Source: Mytilus galloprovincialis | Taxonomy: Eukaryota; Mollusca; Bivalvia; Mytilida; Mytilidae | Reading direction: 5' to 3' | Assembly: GCF_965363235.1 (NCBI RefSeq) | Contig: NC_134839.1 | Location: forward strand, 79,819,410-79,883,409 | Length of the DNA stretch: 64,000 bases | Part shown: positions 42,904-54,765 of the stretch, in pieces | Numbering within the stretch: the stretch's first letter is position 1 | How the letters are laid out: each line of letters starts with the position of its first letter | Notes under the pieces: model-generated | What the model saw: only the letters and a program-made list of their open reading frames with translations | What the model was told of the DNA's origin: nothing | The model's database searches: none | Made by a program: the position numbers and the translations under genes

Positions 42904-42947
42904 GCGTTACTGTTGAGTCTTGTGTAGACAAAACGCGTGTCTGGCGT
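42904..42947 (+). ncRNA. Hammerhead ribozyme relic, decayed core
   Basis: Colinear with the ribozyme at 35825-35868: stem I GCGUUA and UGGCGU, stem II GUCU-UGUGU-AGAC, stem III CGCGUGUC. The core reads CUGUUGA instead of CUGAUGA, and the second core segment is AAAA instead of GAAA. Both altered positions are invariant in active hammerheads, so this copy is predicted inactive. The flank AAACTATAATCCTGGTACC matches the other R7 copy in reverse. Confidence 0.7.
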
Positions 42948-43049
42948 ATTAAACTATAATCCTGGTACCTCTGATAACCATTGTTGTTATTATAATGGAT
43001 TTTATTTATGCGACTATCTTATAGTTGAAAGGCCTGGTGAAAGGTAGGT

Positions 43050-43190
43050 CTCCCCCATTTTCCGTCATGGCAGTTGTTTTTCATTCGTTTGATGTGTTTG
43101 AGCTTATGATTTTTTCATTTGATAAAGGACTTTCAGATTTGAATATCCTTGGAGTTTGATATTTTGTTGTTTTACTTCTTTCTAGTACAT
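43050..43190 (+). repeat. R1 repeat, 3' part
   Basis: CATTCGTTTGATGTGTTTGA and GGACTTTCAGATTTGAAT blocks, diverged terminal GGAGTTTGATATTTTGTTGT. Confidence 0.6.
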
Positions 43191-43927
43191 GGTCATAGGT
43201 TAAAAAGAAGTAATTACAGATGTCTGGCGCCACCTATAGTTTACACCCATGATACCAGGTAGAAGTATTAAAATGTATTTTTGCTGGCTTCGTAATTAGA
43301 AAACAAATTGAAATAGTGAAAAATGACTATTGGCCTTTGGTTCAAAAGCGAGAAATTTGATTGAAACCCTCTGCGACGAGAAACATTGTCTGTGCTAAAT
43401 TTAGAAAATTTTCTTTATTCATACTATTTCGAATACTCTGGAACCGTTGAGCATCCTTAAAAATGCCATCTCTCTATCAAAAAAGCTTCGGCATCATATG
43501 TGTTTTGCCGTTTTATTCACACCCATAGGTGTCGTTTATTTAGAATTAGAAAGCTCTTTTATAGTGAAAACGGAGGAACCAAAAAGATTACCATTATCGC
43601 CTATGTTAAAATAAGGTCGTTAAAAACTTCCATTTGTTGTGTTAAAATAATTACTGTATCCATGTTATTGTAACCTTTACATTTACATTTGAGGTGTAAA
43701 ATAACCTCACGTATAGACTATATAGTAATGCAGTACTAACATCACATTATTGATTACTAGAGTTACAGAGACGAATTTATATACGTTTTTCCAAACTTGT
43801 TTCCGAACTTGATGTAACATTGTAATACTTTATTCTTGTAATTTTTTATTAATAAGTACTGTTTAAACTAAATTAGGGTATATTTTACTTTAGGTTCAGT
43901 ATACTATGTTGAGCAATCCTTGAATTA

Positions 43928-44103
43928 GGGGACGACCATTTGAAATTCTAGGGGGGGGAGGGGGGAGGATGATTTTGAAAATAAATAACTCAGCCTTGAT
44001 AATCACAAAAATAAATGGTTTGTTCTGTGGTAGTTTTAAAATAAATTACCTGACTTGCAATGTATTGAAAATAATTAACTCAGCATGTCTAATGGTCGTC
44101 CCC
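43928..44103 (+). mobile_element. 176-bp TIR element with TTA target duplication (PIF/Harbinger-like MITE)
   Basis: Inverted ends GGGGACGACCATT at the left and AATGGTCGTCCCC at the right are perfect. TTA flanks both sides (43925-43927 and 44104-44106). A three-base TWA duplication and G-rich ends suit PIF/Harbinger. The interior is AT-rich with two AATAACTCAGC-like segments and no coding capacity. Confidence 0.65.
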
Positions 44104-44188
44104 TTAATGTTGAGTACCAACTCAGGTGTAAGCTACTTTTTTTGTAGAACTTGTATTGAAAGTTTATCGGTTTAATTATTCTATATAT

Positions 44189-45957
44189 GTATATATATAT
44201 AACAAGTCAAAAAGGGTACAACATCACCATTAAATAACTATAAAATAAACAAATATTAGATATTTCGGATAACAAAATATCCTTCTTCATTTTAAATAGC
44301 ACGATGTCAAATGAATCATATCAATATATTCAAACTGAGAAACTTTTTCTAAATCTTGAAATTTATACAATTTAAGCGAACACCGCAGACGGTGGTACAA
44401 TTTTAAAATTTCCAAACACAGCGCAAAGATTACAAAGATATGCCAAATGAAAAAAATTATTTTCGATGTGAACTGGCACAACTCTAAATTTCCAAGTTGT
44501 GACAGTTTAAATGTTATAACTGCATTGAGGGCAGTCCTCAAACAAAAAATTCAAACATGTCCTAACCGATCCAAGTTTGTATAATGTTTCAAACTTGACA
44601 ACGGTAGGGCAATTGCAACAGAAACTACATATTTAAGCCTCCCAAACGAGTATCAGTCTAATAATGATTAGAACAATAAGTTTATCTAATGAGGTAAAAT
44701 AATTGAACGTGGCTACGTACTTATACATCCATCCCGAATGAATGGAGCCTTGTAATTTAAACTGGTATTTTAAAAAGAATTTCGAACTGTAAAGCCACTA
44801 CTAAAGCCGGAGTTACTGGAAACAAGTGATGACAGGAAAATGAGGGACTAATTCTATGTTTTTTCATTGATGCCCTCTGGGGAAACTGTCCGTAACTTTC
44901 TGATCCAAAATCTTTCCCGAGCGACTCTGTCGACCTTCGACAAACCCTCGTTGTGGTCTATGATTGTGATGGTAAGGTTTTTGAGATCAGCTTGTGTGTG
45001 CCCAGGTGATCTCAAATGACGACTTACGGGTAGATCGGGCTTGCAAGTGTAGTCACTTCGATGACCATTCATGCGTTTGTTGAATGGCTGCTCTGTCTCG
45101 CCAACATACTGCATGCCACATCGACACTGAAGGAGGTATACAACATTCTGGGTTTTGCAAGTTACATTGCAAAATATAGTGTACACAGACCCAGTCGAGT
45201 GGCAAGTAAATGTTTGAGTATTTAGTATTTGTTGACAAGTCAGACAACGTCTGTTACCAAATGACTTGCACCATCCTGCAATTGAACAGCTTTTATTTGA
45301 GGAGACGCCAGCTCCAACAAATAAGTCTTTCAGACTTGCTGGTCTCCGAAAAGCTAAGACAGGAGGATTGTAAAAGATCTTGGATAATTTAGGGTGTTTG
45401 GCAATAGTTTGCCGATTAGCACGGATCAAACGTGAAAGGTTAGAAAAGGCTGGATTGTATGTTAGAACAAATGGGACTATTTTGCTGCGCCTCTTCCGTT
45501 TGTACTGTAAGAGGTCATTGCGGCTGTTATTGTTAGCGCGCAAACCCCTTATCTATGTCCAATTTCTTATTTAATTGAATGGTGGGCGTTGTTTGCATGT
45601 CTGATGAAATCATCCAATTTTTGTTAGGATTCAATCTATTTCATGTCAACATCATTAATGAAACGGAACCAAGACAAAGGTTTGGATAAAGATGCTGCAA
45701 TAAGTTGTTTTTCTAATTTGCCCATGAAAATATTCCGTTTGTACTGTAAGAGGTAATTGCGGCTGTTATTGTTAGCGCGCGTAAACCCCTTATCTATGTC
45801 CAATTTCTTATAACCTCGTTTTGTCAAAATTCTGCGAAGTTCCTGTAACCGTTTCGTGACAGCCTCCTCAGAGGAGCAAATCCGCTTGACTCTGAGAACT
45901 TGACTGTACGGGATACTTTTTGTACAGTGTTTGGGTGACAGCTTTGGGGATATCAAC
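44189..45957 (-). mobile_element. Inverted, rearranged partial copy of the Penelope-like element
   Basis: Three blocks in reverse orientation match the neighbouring element but out of order: 44189-45570 matches 47541-48907 (end of coding region plus 3' flank), 45571-45735 matches 47120-47282 (palm region), and 45736-45957 matches 47402-47620. The frame at 44854-45543 covers the linker and GIY-YIG endonuclease region (VVYLLQCRCGMQYVGETEQP) and is open for 229 codons. The order suggests template switching or foldback during insertion, a feature known for Penelope-like elements, where partial inverted copies often flank the 5' side. Confidence 0.82.
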
Positions 45958-46121
45958 CATATCGAATCTCATAAGCTCCACGTCAAACAGATTAACAAAT
46001 TTAAACGTGATGGTGTTCAAATTAACCCCCTTTAATCAGACCCTCTAAAAAATCAAATAAAAAGCCTCGAAATCGTAGATTTCAAAGAAAAATTCGAGTT
46101 CCGACCAATCCCAACAACACG

Positions 46122-46763
46122 GTGGTCAATTTATCCTCAGTCTCTTTATCTGAGGACGTCTTGTCTAAGGGTTTGAATTTTTGCCCTACTCCCAATAACG
46201 TAGATAATATGAAACTGGGAGATGACCTTGATAACTTTGCCAGAACCCTCAGAATCAAAGAATATTTTCCGTATTTTAAAAAGAAGAGTTCATGGATTCC
46301 AAAACCTAGTAAATCTGCTACACTGGAAGATGTTATCAACAAAATCAAATCGGATGTTGTTCATCTAGCTAGCAACAAGTACTCGTCATTTTATAACACC
46401 TCTCCTGACGAGAAAAAAGCCATACAATCGCTGAGAAACCGAGATGATATTGTGATAAAACCAGCAGACAAGGGCAGTGCCGTTGTGATAATGGACAGAG
46501 CTAACTACATCGCGGAAGCAGTGCGTCAGCTCTCTGATGAGAGATTTTATAAGAAACTAGACTATGATCCTACATCCGCGTTTACCTCCAAAATTATCAC
46601 TGCGTTACAAACCATGTACAATGACGGTCACATAGATGAGGATACAATTGGTCATTTAAAACCAGAGAATGCCAAGCCTGGTCGATTGTATCTTCTTCCC
46701 AAAATACACAAGTTTAACAACCCTGGTAGACCCATTGTATCCGCAAACGGCCATCCGACTTAG
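46122..46763 (+). CDS. Penelope-like element: N-terminal and fingers region
   Basis: Open part of 213 codons. DIVIKPADKGSAVVIMDRAN and RLYLLPKIHKFNNPGRPIVS are characteristic of the Penelope reverse-transcriptase N-terminus. Part of a broken element, not a host gene. Confidence 0.8.
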   Translation: MVNLSSVSLSEDVLSKGLNFCPTPNNVDNMKLGDDLDNFARTLRIKEYFPYFKKKSSWIPKPSKSATLEDVINKIKSDVVHLASNKYSSFYNTSPDEKKAIQSLRNRDDIVIKPADKGSAVVIMDRANYIAEAVRQLSDERFYKKLDYDPTSAFTSKIITALQTMYNDGHIDEDTIGHLKPENAKPGRLYLLPKIHKFNNPGRPIVSANGHPT

Positions 46764-46853
46764 AAAATCTCGGAATTCGTCGATTTTCATTTAAGATCTC
46801 ATGTAGAAAGTCTTCCTTCCCACATTCAAGACACTACAGATTATCTTCGTAAA

Positions 46854-47993
46854 ATGGAATCTATGAACCCTCTTCCTCCGGAAACCCTCCTTGTGACTTT
46901 AGATATTACCTCATTGTATACCAACATACCTCATGATGACGGCATACAATCTTGTAGGGAAATATGGGACTTTCGCAACATTTTAGAACCACCTACTGAA
47001 TGTTTAGTCCAGCTGCTTTCTCTGGTCCTGAAATGCAACAATTTCACCTTTAATGGTGATCAGTACCTTCAAATAAACGGGACAGCGATGGGGACGAAAA
47101 TGGCACCGTCTTACGCCAATATTTCCATGGGCAAATTAGAAAAACAAATTATTGCAGCATCTTTATCCAAACCTTTATCTTGGTTCCGTTTCATTGATGA
47201 TGTTGACATGAAATGGATTGAATCCCAACAAAAACTGGATGATTTCATCAGACATGCAAACAACGCCCACCATTCAATTAAATTTACGTATGAAATTTCC
47301 GACTCTAAAATATCTTTCTTAGACACAACCACATCTATAAAGGACGGTGTCATATCAACACACCTCTACTGTAAACCCACAGATAAATATCAGTACCTTT
47401 CTCCCCAAAGCTGTCACCCCAAACACTGTACAAAAAGTATCCCGTACAGTCAAACTTTCAGAGTAAAGCGGATTTGCTCCTCTGAGGAGGCTGTCACGAA
47501 ACGGTTACAAGAACTTCGCGGATTTTTGACAAAACGAGGTTATAAGAAATTGGACATAGATAAGGGGTTTGCGCGCGCTAACAATAACAGCCGCAATGAC
47601 CTCTTACAGTACAAACGGAAGAGGCGCAGCAACATAGTCCCATTTGTTCTAACATACAATCCAGCCTTTACTAACCTTTCACGTTTGATCCGTGCCAATT
47701 GGCAAACTATTGCCAAACACCCTAAATTATCCAAGATCTTTCCCAATCCTCCTGTCTTAGCTTCTCGAAGACCAGCAAGTCTGAAAGACTTATTTGTTAG
47801 AGCTGACGTCTCTTCAAATAAAAGCTGTTCAATTGCAGGATGGTGCAAGTCATGTGGTAACAGACGTTGTCTGACTTGTCAACAAATACTAAATACTCAA
47901 ACATTTACTTGCCACTCGACTAGGTCTGTGTACACTATATTTTGCAATGTAACTTGCAAAACCAAAAATGTTGTATACCTCCTTCAGTGTTGA
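46854..47993 (+). CDS. Penelope-like element: reverse-transcriptase palm, thumb and linker
   Basis: Open part of 379 codons. [11 protein letters not shown] carries the first catalytic Asp, [13 protein letters not shown] is motif B, and [12 protein letters not shown] carries the catalytic Asp pair. The downstream [13 protein letters not shown] cysteine-rich linker leads into the start of the GIY-YIG domain (NVVYLLQC). Part of a broken element. Confidence 0.85.
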   Translation: MESMNPLPPETLLVTLDITSLYTNIPHDDGIQSCREIWDFRNILEPPTECLVQLLSLVLKCNNFTFNGDQYLQINGTAMGTKMAPSYANISMGKLEKQIIAASLSKPLSWFRFIDDVDMKWIESQQKLDDFIRHANNAHHSIKFTYEISDSKISFLDTTTSIKDGVISTHLYCKPTDKYQYLSPQSCHPKHCTKSIPYSQTFRVKRICSSEEAVTKRLQELRGFLTKRGYKKLDIDKGFARANNNSRNDLLQYKRKRRSNIVPFVLTYNPAFTNLSRLIRANWQTIAKHPKLSKIFPNPPVLASRRPASLKDLFVRADVSSNKSCSIAGWCKSCGNRRCLTCQQILNTQTFTCHSTRSVYTIFCNVTCKTKNVVYLLQC

Positions 47994-47999
47994 TGTGGC

Positions 48000-48260
48000 A
48001 TGCAGTATGTTGGCGAGACAGAGCAGCCATTCAACAAACGCATGAATGGTCATCGAAGTGACTACACTTGCAAGCCCGACCTACCCGTAAGTCGTCATTT
48101 GGGATCACCTGGGCACACACAAGCTGATCTCAAAAACCTTACCATCACAATCATAGACCACAACGAGGATTTGTCGAAGGTCGACAGAGTCGCTCGGGAA
48201 AAATTTTGGATAAGAAAGTTACGGACAGTTTCCCCAGAGGGCATCATTGAAAAAACATAG
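48000..48260 (+). CDS. Penelope-like element: GIY-YIG endonuclease part
   Basis: MQYVGETEQPFNKRMNGHRS, SRHLGSPGHTQADL, and the catalytic-type Glu/Arg helix EKFWIRKLRTVSPEGI. Matches the endonuclease in the inverted copy at 44854-45120. Part of a broken element. Confidence 0.82.
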   Translation: MQYVGETEQPFNKRMNGHRSDYTCKPDLPVSRHLGSPGHTQADLKNLTITIIDHNEDLSKVDRVAREKFWIRKLRTVSPEGIIEKT

Positions 48261-49399
48261 AATTAGTCCCTCATTTTCCTGTCATCACTTGTTTCCAGTA
48301 ATTCCGGCTTTAGTACTGGCTTTCCAGTTCGAAATTGTTTTTAAAATACCAGTTTAAATTACAGGGCTCCATTCATTCGGGATGGATGTATAAGTACGTA
48401 GCCACGTTCAATTATTTTACCTCATTAGATAAACTTATTTTTCTAATCATTATTAGACTGCTACTCGTTTGGGAGGCTTAAATATGTAGTTTCTGTTGCA
48501 ATTGCCCTACCGTTGTGAAGTTTGAAATATTATACAAACTTGCATCGGTTAGGACATGTTTGATTTTTTTGTTTGAGGACTGCCCTCAATGCAGTTATAA
48601 CATCTAAACTGTCACAACCTTTGGAAATTTAGAGTTGTGCCAGTTCACATCGAAAATAACATATCTTTGTAACCTTTGCGCTGTGTTTGGAAATTTTCAA
48701 ATTGTATCAGCGTCTGTGGTGTTCGCTTAAATTGTATAAATTTCAAGATTTAGAAAAAGTTTCTCAGTTTGAATATATTGACATGATTCATTTGACATCG
48801 TGCTATTAATGAAGAAGGATATCTGTTATCCGAAATATCTAATATTTGTTTATTTCATAGTTATTTAATGGTGATGTTGTACCCTTTTTGACTTGTTATA
48901 TATATAATATTTTGTAGTGTACAGAATCATATTACATGATCCATCGCCCTGTAAGATTGATCGTTGACTATTTATTTAGTCATTTTTTATATATATATTA
49001 CAAATCCGGTAAGGATCTTTGTCTGGACCTTGGCGCTTGGAGAAAACTTTCAAATGATAGTGAGGGCCATGTTTTATTACGTTTCTCGTGAATTACATTT
49101 GATGTTTGGCTCACACAACTTTTTGAATGGCAGTGGGACCAATATATGCAAAATTGAAAACTACTTCATGAATGCATTATTTAAAAAAAAAAACCAGAAT
49201 ATACAGAAAAAACAATTAGAAGCGATATGAAGAAGAAAAACTGACAATAACTCTGTATAAACCCTGTATCAAGAATAACCCAAGCCTCTTAATACCAAAT
49301 AATTGTGAAATTAATGCATGTTTTACTGGGAAAATGCTACATACCAATTGAGCGTTTGCAATTGGATTCAGATTGGCCTTTTACAAATAAAATTGAAAT

Positions 49400-49800
49400 A
49401 CGGATTGTGTCAAAGACACAACAACCCGACCTTAGAGCGGAAAACAGCCAAAGGCCACCAATGGGTCTTCATTACAGCGAGAAAAACCCGCACCGGAGTC
49501 GTGCTTCATCTAGCCCCTAAAACAAAAATGTGCACTACTTCAGTGATAATGGACATCATACTTAACTCCACAATATGTAAAAGAAACTAAAATAAAAAAT
49601 CATACAAAACTAACAAATGCCAGAGGCTCCTGACTTGCGACAGGCGCAAAAATGCAGCGGTGTTAATCATGTTTTATGAAATCTCAACCCTCTACCTATA
49701 CCTCTAGCCAATGTAGAAATAAAATCAACAATACGCACAGTAAAACTCCGAGTCCGATGTCAAAATAGATAACAAAAGACTATGATACATAAATAAACAA
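49400..49800 (+). repeat. R3 dispersed repeat
   Basis: Diverged R3: GTGTCAAAGACACAACAACC, AACAGCCAAAGGCCACCAAT, CCAGAGGCTCCTGACTTGCG, CAATACGCACAGTAAAACTC. The overlapping 71- and 90-codon frames are repeat shadows. Confidence 0.75.
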
Positions 49801-50579
49801 AGGAATACTGGCAGTAACATCTCTATTATCCAAAATATCATGATTTGTCCGTTACTTAAAGAAGATATTTGTATCTTCGTTCGCTATTCTTTCTTATGAA
49901 CTTGTTCTTTTAGATTTATCTGAAAGTTCGGAAAAGTTTAGAATACAAGTTAAACGGGTAGATACGTCACATGTTCTTATTCTTTTTCGTGAGAAACGGG
50001 TATAGAATGATGTAGATTGGATGTACTCTATACGATCATTGAAATGTTTTAATATGCAAATCTGATTTACATCGCCATTTAAGTTGACAGATTAACAATA
50101 TCTCTGAAGCCCGATTTTGATTGTTGTTATAAAAAATAAATAATGATTTTGAAAGAGATTTCAACAAATATACCGAAAACTAAATTAAAATATGTTGTTG
50201 TGATTTTACTTATTTAATTATGTATCAAATACAGTATCTTTTTACATCTATTTGAATTATAAAGGGATATATAGAACAGAACTATGATTGTATTCAGAGT
50301 TCTGTTCATTGATAAGTGTTTTGCATATTTTGAGATTCCAAATAAATTATCAATATCCAGTTCCTTTATGAATGTTTGGATATGGATTATGCACCAATGC
50401 TTTACCAAAACGATATTTTGCCACAGGTTGTAATTGAACAAGGATGAAATGCTCATTTTCACGTCGAAAATAAATAAAAAAATACATACAAAAATTAATT
50501 ACTTAGAAATGTAAAGGACACAAATCTAGATTGAGATTTATGTAGTGATTTTCTGAATTATTGTGCATGCATTTATGAT

Positions 50580-51275
50580 GTGACTCTGTACCTATATATC
50601 TTGTCATACTTTGAATGACAAAATTATTTTATTCATTAATAGTACTTTTACTGTTAACCCACTTTTTTGCGATATACATTTGACGTGACTCTGTACTTAT
50701 GTATCCCGTCATACTTTGAACCACACTATTATTTTATTTATTATTACTTTATACTGTTTAGTCAGTTTTTGTTATATCTATTTTGCGTGACTGTATTTAT
50801 GCATCCCGTCATACTGTGCGAATTTCAAACGCGCAATTATACACTAGTACTAAACCCTCCCTCCTTGATGGGTGCATTTTACATAGACAAGTAAAATCGT
50901 ATAATATAATCAAAATGAGGATGTTAATTTGATGTGTGCTTCTTCGTTACATTTGTTGTTTTTATAGTGATTAAGATGATAACACAATGTTGACTACCCC
51001 TATTTTTAACTATTGTGTCTGTTTGTTTTGTTCACGCATCGATGACAATATAATGGAATGTGATACGACTGTCATACAAGTGAGAGATTTAGCTAGCTAT
51101 AAAACCAGGTTCAATCCACCATTTTCTACATCTGAAAATGCCTGTACCAAGTCAGGAATATGACAGTTCTTGTGCGTTCGTTTTTGATGCGTTTTGTTAT
51201 TTGATTTTGCCATGTGATTATGGACTTTCCGAATTGATTTTCCTCTGAGTTCAGTATTTTTGTGATTTTACTTTT
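50580..51275 (+). repeat. R1 repeat with long 5' extension
   Basis: The 5' side has several diverged copies of a GACGTGACTCTGTACTTATG / TATCCCGTCATACT block (about 50580, 50685 and 50790), then TATAGTGATTAAGATGATAA, then the R1 body with CGACTGTCATACAAGTGAGA and the terminal CTGAGTTCAGTATTTTTGTG. Confidence 0.7.
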
Positions 51276-51399
51276 TAGCTTCTAAAACTCGCGACATGGG
51301 ACAACATACATTTCAAACTTTAATGTTTTCTTTCAAGACCTGCTTAAGTCTTATGGAAAAATAATCAAAAGGATCAGCTGTTTTCTTCACAAATAATAC

Positions 51400-51955
51400 A
51401 AGACGGTTTTGAAATAAAGATTATATGTACAATTTTTATAGCGTGTTTTTTTATTTGTCTTTTAAAGTTATTACTTTTACTGTTCAGTCTTTTTTTGATT
51501 ATACCCATTTGACGTGGCTCGGTACTTGTATATTCTGTCATAATGCTATTATGCAATGGTAAATTTGTAAATTCGTGCCTTTCGTTTTTGCTTATGTACT
51601 TTGTCTGTGTGCTTTTGTTTTTCTTTGTTGACATATGTGTTTGTTTTAAAGTGATTCAGTTTAGAAGACAATGTTGACTGCTGTACCTTTATTTTTAACA
51701 TGTTTACCTATTATGTCTGTTTGCTTTGTTTACACATCGTTGTCAATATAATCGAATTTCATGCGACTGTCATACAAGTGAGGGGTTAGGCAATCAAACC
51801 AGGTTTAATCCGCAATGTACTCATAAATAATAAGAAAATGCATGTAAAGAGTCAAGACAGGTCTTATCCATTCGTTTGATTTGTTTAAGCTTGTGATTTT
51901 GCCATTTTACTAGGGACTTTCGGTTTTAAATTTTCCTCGTAGTAAGGTATTCTTG
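51400..51955 (+). repeat. R1 repeat with 5' extension
   Basis: Same order as the copy just upstream, from CAAGACGGTTTTGAAATAAA through GACGTGGCTCGGTACTTGTA and TGCGACTGTCATACAAGTGA to ATTTTCCTCGTAGTAAGGTA. Confidence 0.7.
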
Positions 51956-52734
51956 TCTCATTCTAGAAGATGACAGAAGAAAAGTATTGTTTTTAATCCA
52001 AGAGATATGTCCATTATTCGATGAACCCTTTTGGATTATCTACAGAATATTCTTATCAATACATATGTTTTACTTTAATTTGAATATTTACTGCTAACAT
52101 ATTCTTATATTTTAAAATATGCATACGATATAAGTACCATTAAATTAAGTTGTGTAAAGATTGACAAATCATTATCGACAATCTGATGAATTTTACTACC
52201 TTGCCACCAACAGTGATTAATGTCTACATATTTTGTACATAAAATTATATTAAAAATAATACTGTTAAGATTCATAAGAAAAAAATGAGGATAGTTAAAA
52301 ATCATTTAAAAAAAATTATCAATCAGAATATAAATAACATTCACACGTATATGTTGTCGAAGGTGGTCCTCACAATTTCGATGAACGTAACAACAATTTG
52401 TAACTACAAGCGATTATAATATTTTACGCTTCTCGATGATTCACAAGGACAAATAATTTTCTTTGTGACTTTATAATCAACGTTACATATTGTTCGGGGT
52501 GATATTCATCATAGCCTTATATAGTTTACTTTTGCTTATTTGCAGTGTCCTTTTAGACTCTGGTTGGTACTTTTCTCATTGACACATCTCCCTTTTTTAT
52601 ATTATATTATTGTTTTTTTGGATTTGAATAGGTTGGTGGTGAAGTGAGTTAACTACACGGTTGTTTGAAGTCAAACATGCTTCTTCAATTGTAAAAGCAA
52701 AGTTAATAATTTTAACTAACGATCTTACAAGTAT

Positions 52735-52890
52735 CATTGCAGAGCACACTTACCTGTACCAAGTCAGGAACATGACAGTTTTTGTCCATTCGTTTTTTAT
52801 GTGTTTTGTCATTTGGTTTTGTAATGTGATTAGGGACTGTTTGATTTTCCTCCGAGTTCAGTCTTTTTGTGATTTTACTTTTTTTATATA
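52735..52890 (+). repeat. R1 repeat, 3' part
   Basis: CTGTACCAAGTCAGGAACAT, then GATTAGGGACTGTTTGATTT and TCCGAGTTCAGTCTTTTTGT. Confidence 0.65.
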
Positions 52891-53249
52891 ATGCTGATGT
52901 TTTGATAACTTTTACTATCATGCCGATCACACTTATTTGTTAAGAACTATCACTATACTGAGGTTCCAACACATATATACTATCAATATAATGAGGTGTC
53001 ATATTAGACAGAAAAAAAAATATTTACCAATAAATTTCGTTTTAACAACGTACATTTATATTATATCTTTAATATAGGAAATCAACACTCGTATATTTGT
53101 TCTAATATCCTTGATAACCGTGGACAACACAATAATAATAGATTCAAGGGTTCATATTCTGATAAAACGATTTTGTCGAAATAAACATGTTTCTAATTTC
53201 CTTGGTTCTGTGACTTCGAACGCTAATTTGAAATAAAATGTAATTTCAT

Positions 53250-53275
53250 TTATATATATATATATATATATATAT
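53250..53275 (+). repeat. TA dinucleotide microsatellite
   Basis: About 13 uninterrupted TA units. Confidence 0.9.
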
Positions 53276-53279
53276 TATC

Positions 53280-54080
53280 ATTTAGATCATGATGTCTATT
53301 TTATCAATACAAGATATGATTATATTGTCATTTATTTATTTGATAAGTTTCAAGGTTATTAGCTGTCATAGTTGATTTATATGCTTCAATTATGATAAAT
53401 TCCAAATTATGAAGAAAACCAACGGTTAACATCCTAATACAAGGTTGTTCCTAGACGCCTCTGTCTACACTTTGTGCTTCATTTGTTAACGGTTACCCTT
53501 TCTATCTATTGATGGGGTATTGATGTTGAAGTAAATAATCATTTAAATGGCTCTTGATTAATTTTCAAAACTGAAGATCCAACTCGACGACGCAGAATCT
53601 GATATTTGTGATGTTTAATCCTTTTGAATAGAAAAAGAGGGATCATATATTGAATAATTCGAAACACCAAATCCCTACAATCATGTATTTTACGAACATA
53701 ATGCAAAGTAATCTTTTATTCTTCTTCCTGTTCTTCTATGGTGCCTTACACACCATTGTATGTTAAAGGAGATTCTTAAGCTGTTGACCCCTAAATCATG
53801 TTTGTTAAAACTTTATTTGCAAAAGTAGCAAACGGGATTGAACACAAGTTATAACATCATTCGTGACGTCTTCTCCCTATACAGATATAGACATAAAAAA
53901 TATTTGATAATGACGACAACACAACAGGAATGTCCAAATGATCTTTTAGACTCATATATACATAATGTACACAGCCATGTATCACCATCATTGCTGGTGA
54001 TCCGATGAATAAATCTGTTGTAGAGTTGTCACTGACTCAGACGTACTTAATACTTAAGACTCAAGATTCGTGTATATATT
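53280..54080. other. AT-rich interval without recognisable gene
   Basis: No open frame, repeat family or splice-bounded exon stands out. Confidence 0.5.
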
Positions 54081-54490
54081 TGTTTTACATGTACACGCAT
54101 AAAAAGTGCGGTTTTTATCCAACGCAATCATAGGTTTGAACGTAGTTTTCAATTTAGACTCGTATATACAAAATTGCGGTTTTTATCCAACGCAATCATA
54201 GGTTTGAACGTAGTTTTCAAATTAGACTCGTATATATGTACGAGCCTAATTTGAAAACTACGTTCAAACCTATGATTGCGTTGGATAAAAACGTAGTTTT
54301 CAATTTAGACTCGTATATATGTACGAGTCTAAATTGAAAACTACGTTCAAACCTATGATTGCGTTGGATAAAAACGTAGTTTTCAATTTAGACTCGTATA
54401 TATGTACGAGTCTAAATTGAAAACTACGTTCAAACCTATGATTGCGTTGGATAAAAACCGCAATTTTTATACGTGTGCATGTAAAACAAA
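54081..54490 (+). repeat. Large palindrome built from alternating units (R9)
   Basis: A unit of about 55 bp (core TAGGTTTGAACGTAGTTTTC then AATTTAGACTCGTATATA) appears twice forward, then three times in reverse, with two partial forward units between the reverse ones. The outer flanks also pair: TGTTTTACATGTACACGCAT at the left against GTGCATGTAAAACA at the right. A further lone reverse unit lies at about 54957-55010. The cysteine-containing frame over this region is a shadow. Confidence 0.85.
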
Positions 54491-54629
54491 TTTCGTTGTA
54501 GAACGCTCTAAAAACAGCACAAACAACATTTTCCAAAAGACCAAAAAAGTGAAAAAGTATATTTAAACAAAACGCATTTGACTAACAGATCGAACAACTG
54601 ATGTTCTTTAACCCTGCTGACTGCCATTG
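54483..54629 (+). repeat. 147-bp direct repeat, copy 1
   Basis: From AAAACAAATTTCGTTGTAGA to CCTGCTGACTGCCATTG. Recurs with a few substitutions at 55032-55178. Each copy is preceded by a reverse R9 unit, so the duplicated segment is about 220 bp with different sequence (54630-54956) between copies. Confidence 0.85.
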
Positions 54630-54765
54630 TCGATTGCCAAATAAAATTGATCACAAGATGTAACAAAATGGATCTTAATATAAATTTAATACTAAACAGA
54701 AGAAAACAATTTCAACTTGTGGCCACGATGTTATGCCACAAACATAAGGTGTTAATATTTTTTGT

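Larger units (their letters stand above)
45958..48907 (+). mobile_element. Penelope-like retroelement, nearly full length, broken
   Basis: Sense-strand element with an N-terminal region, a reverse transcriptase and a C-terminal GIY-YIG endonuclease, followed by a 3' region of about 640 bp to TATATATATAAT. Signatures in order: [84 protein letters not shown]. The reading frame is interrupted about two or three times, so it is a dead copy. The 3' flank forms one arm of a large palindrome with 44189-45570. Confidence 0.88.

Noticed and set aside
45599-45613. CTGATGA motif in the inverted Penelope arm, considered as a hammerhead core
   Set aside because: It lies in the palm-coding segment and no GAAA segment or stem II follows at the right distance.
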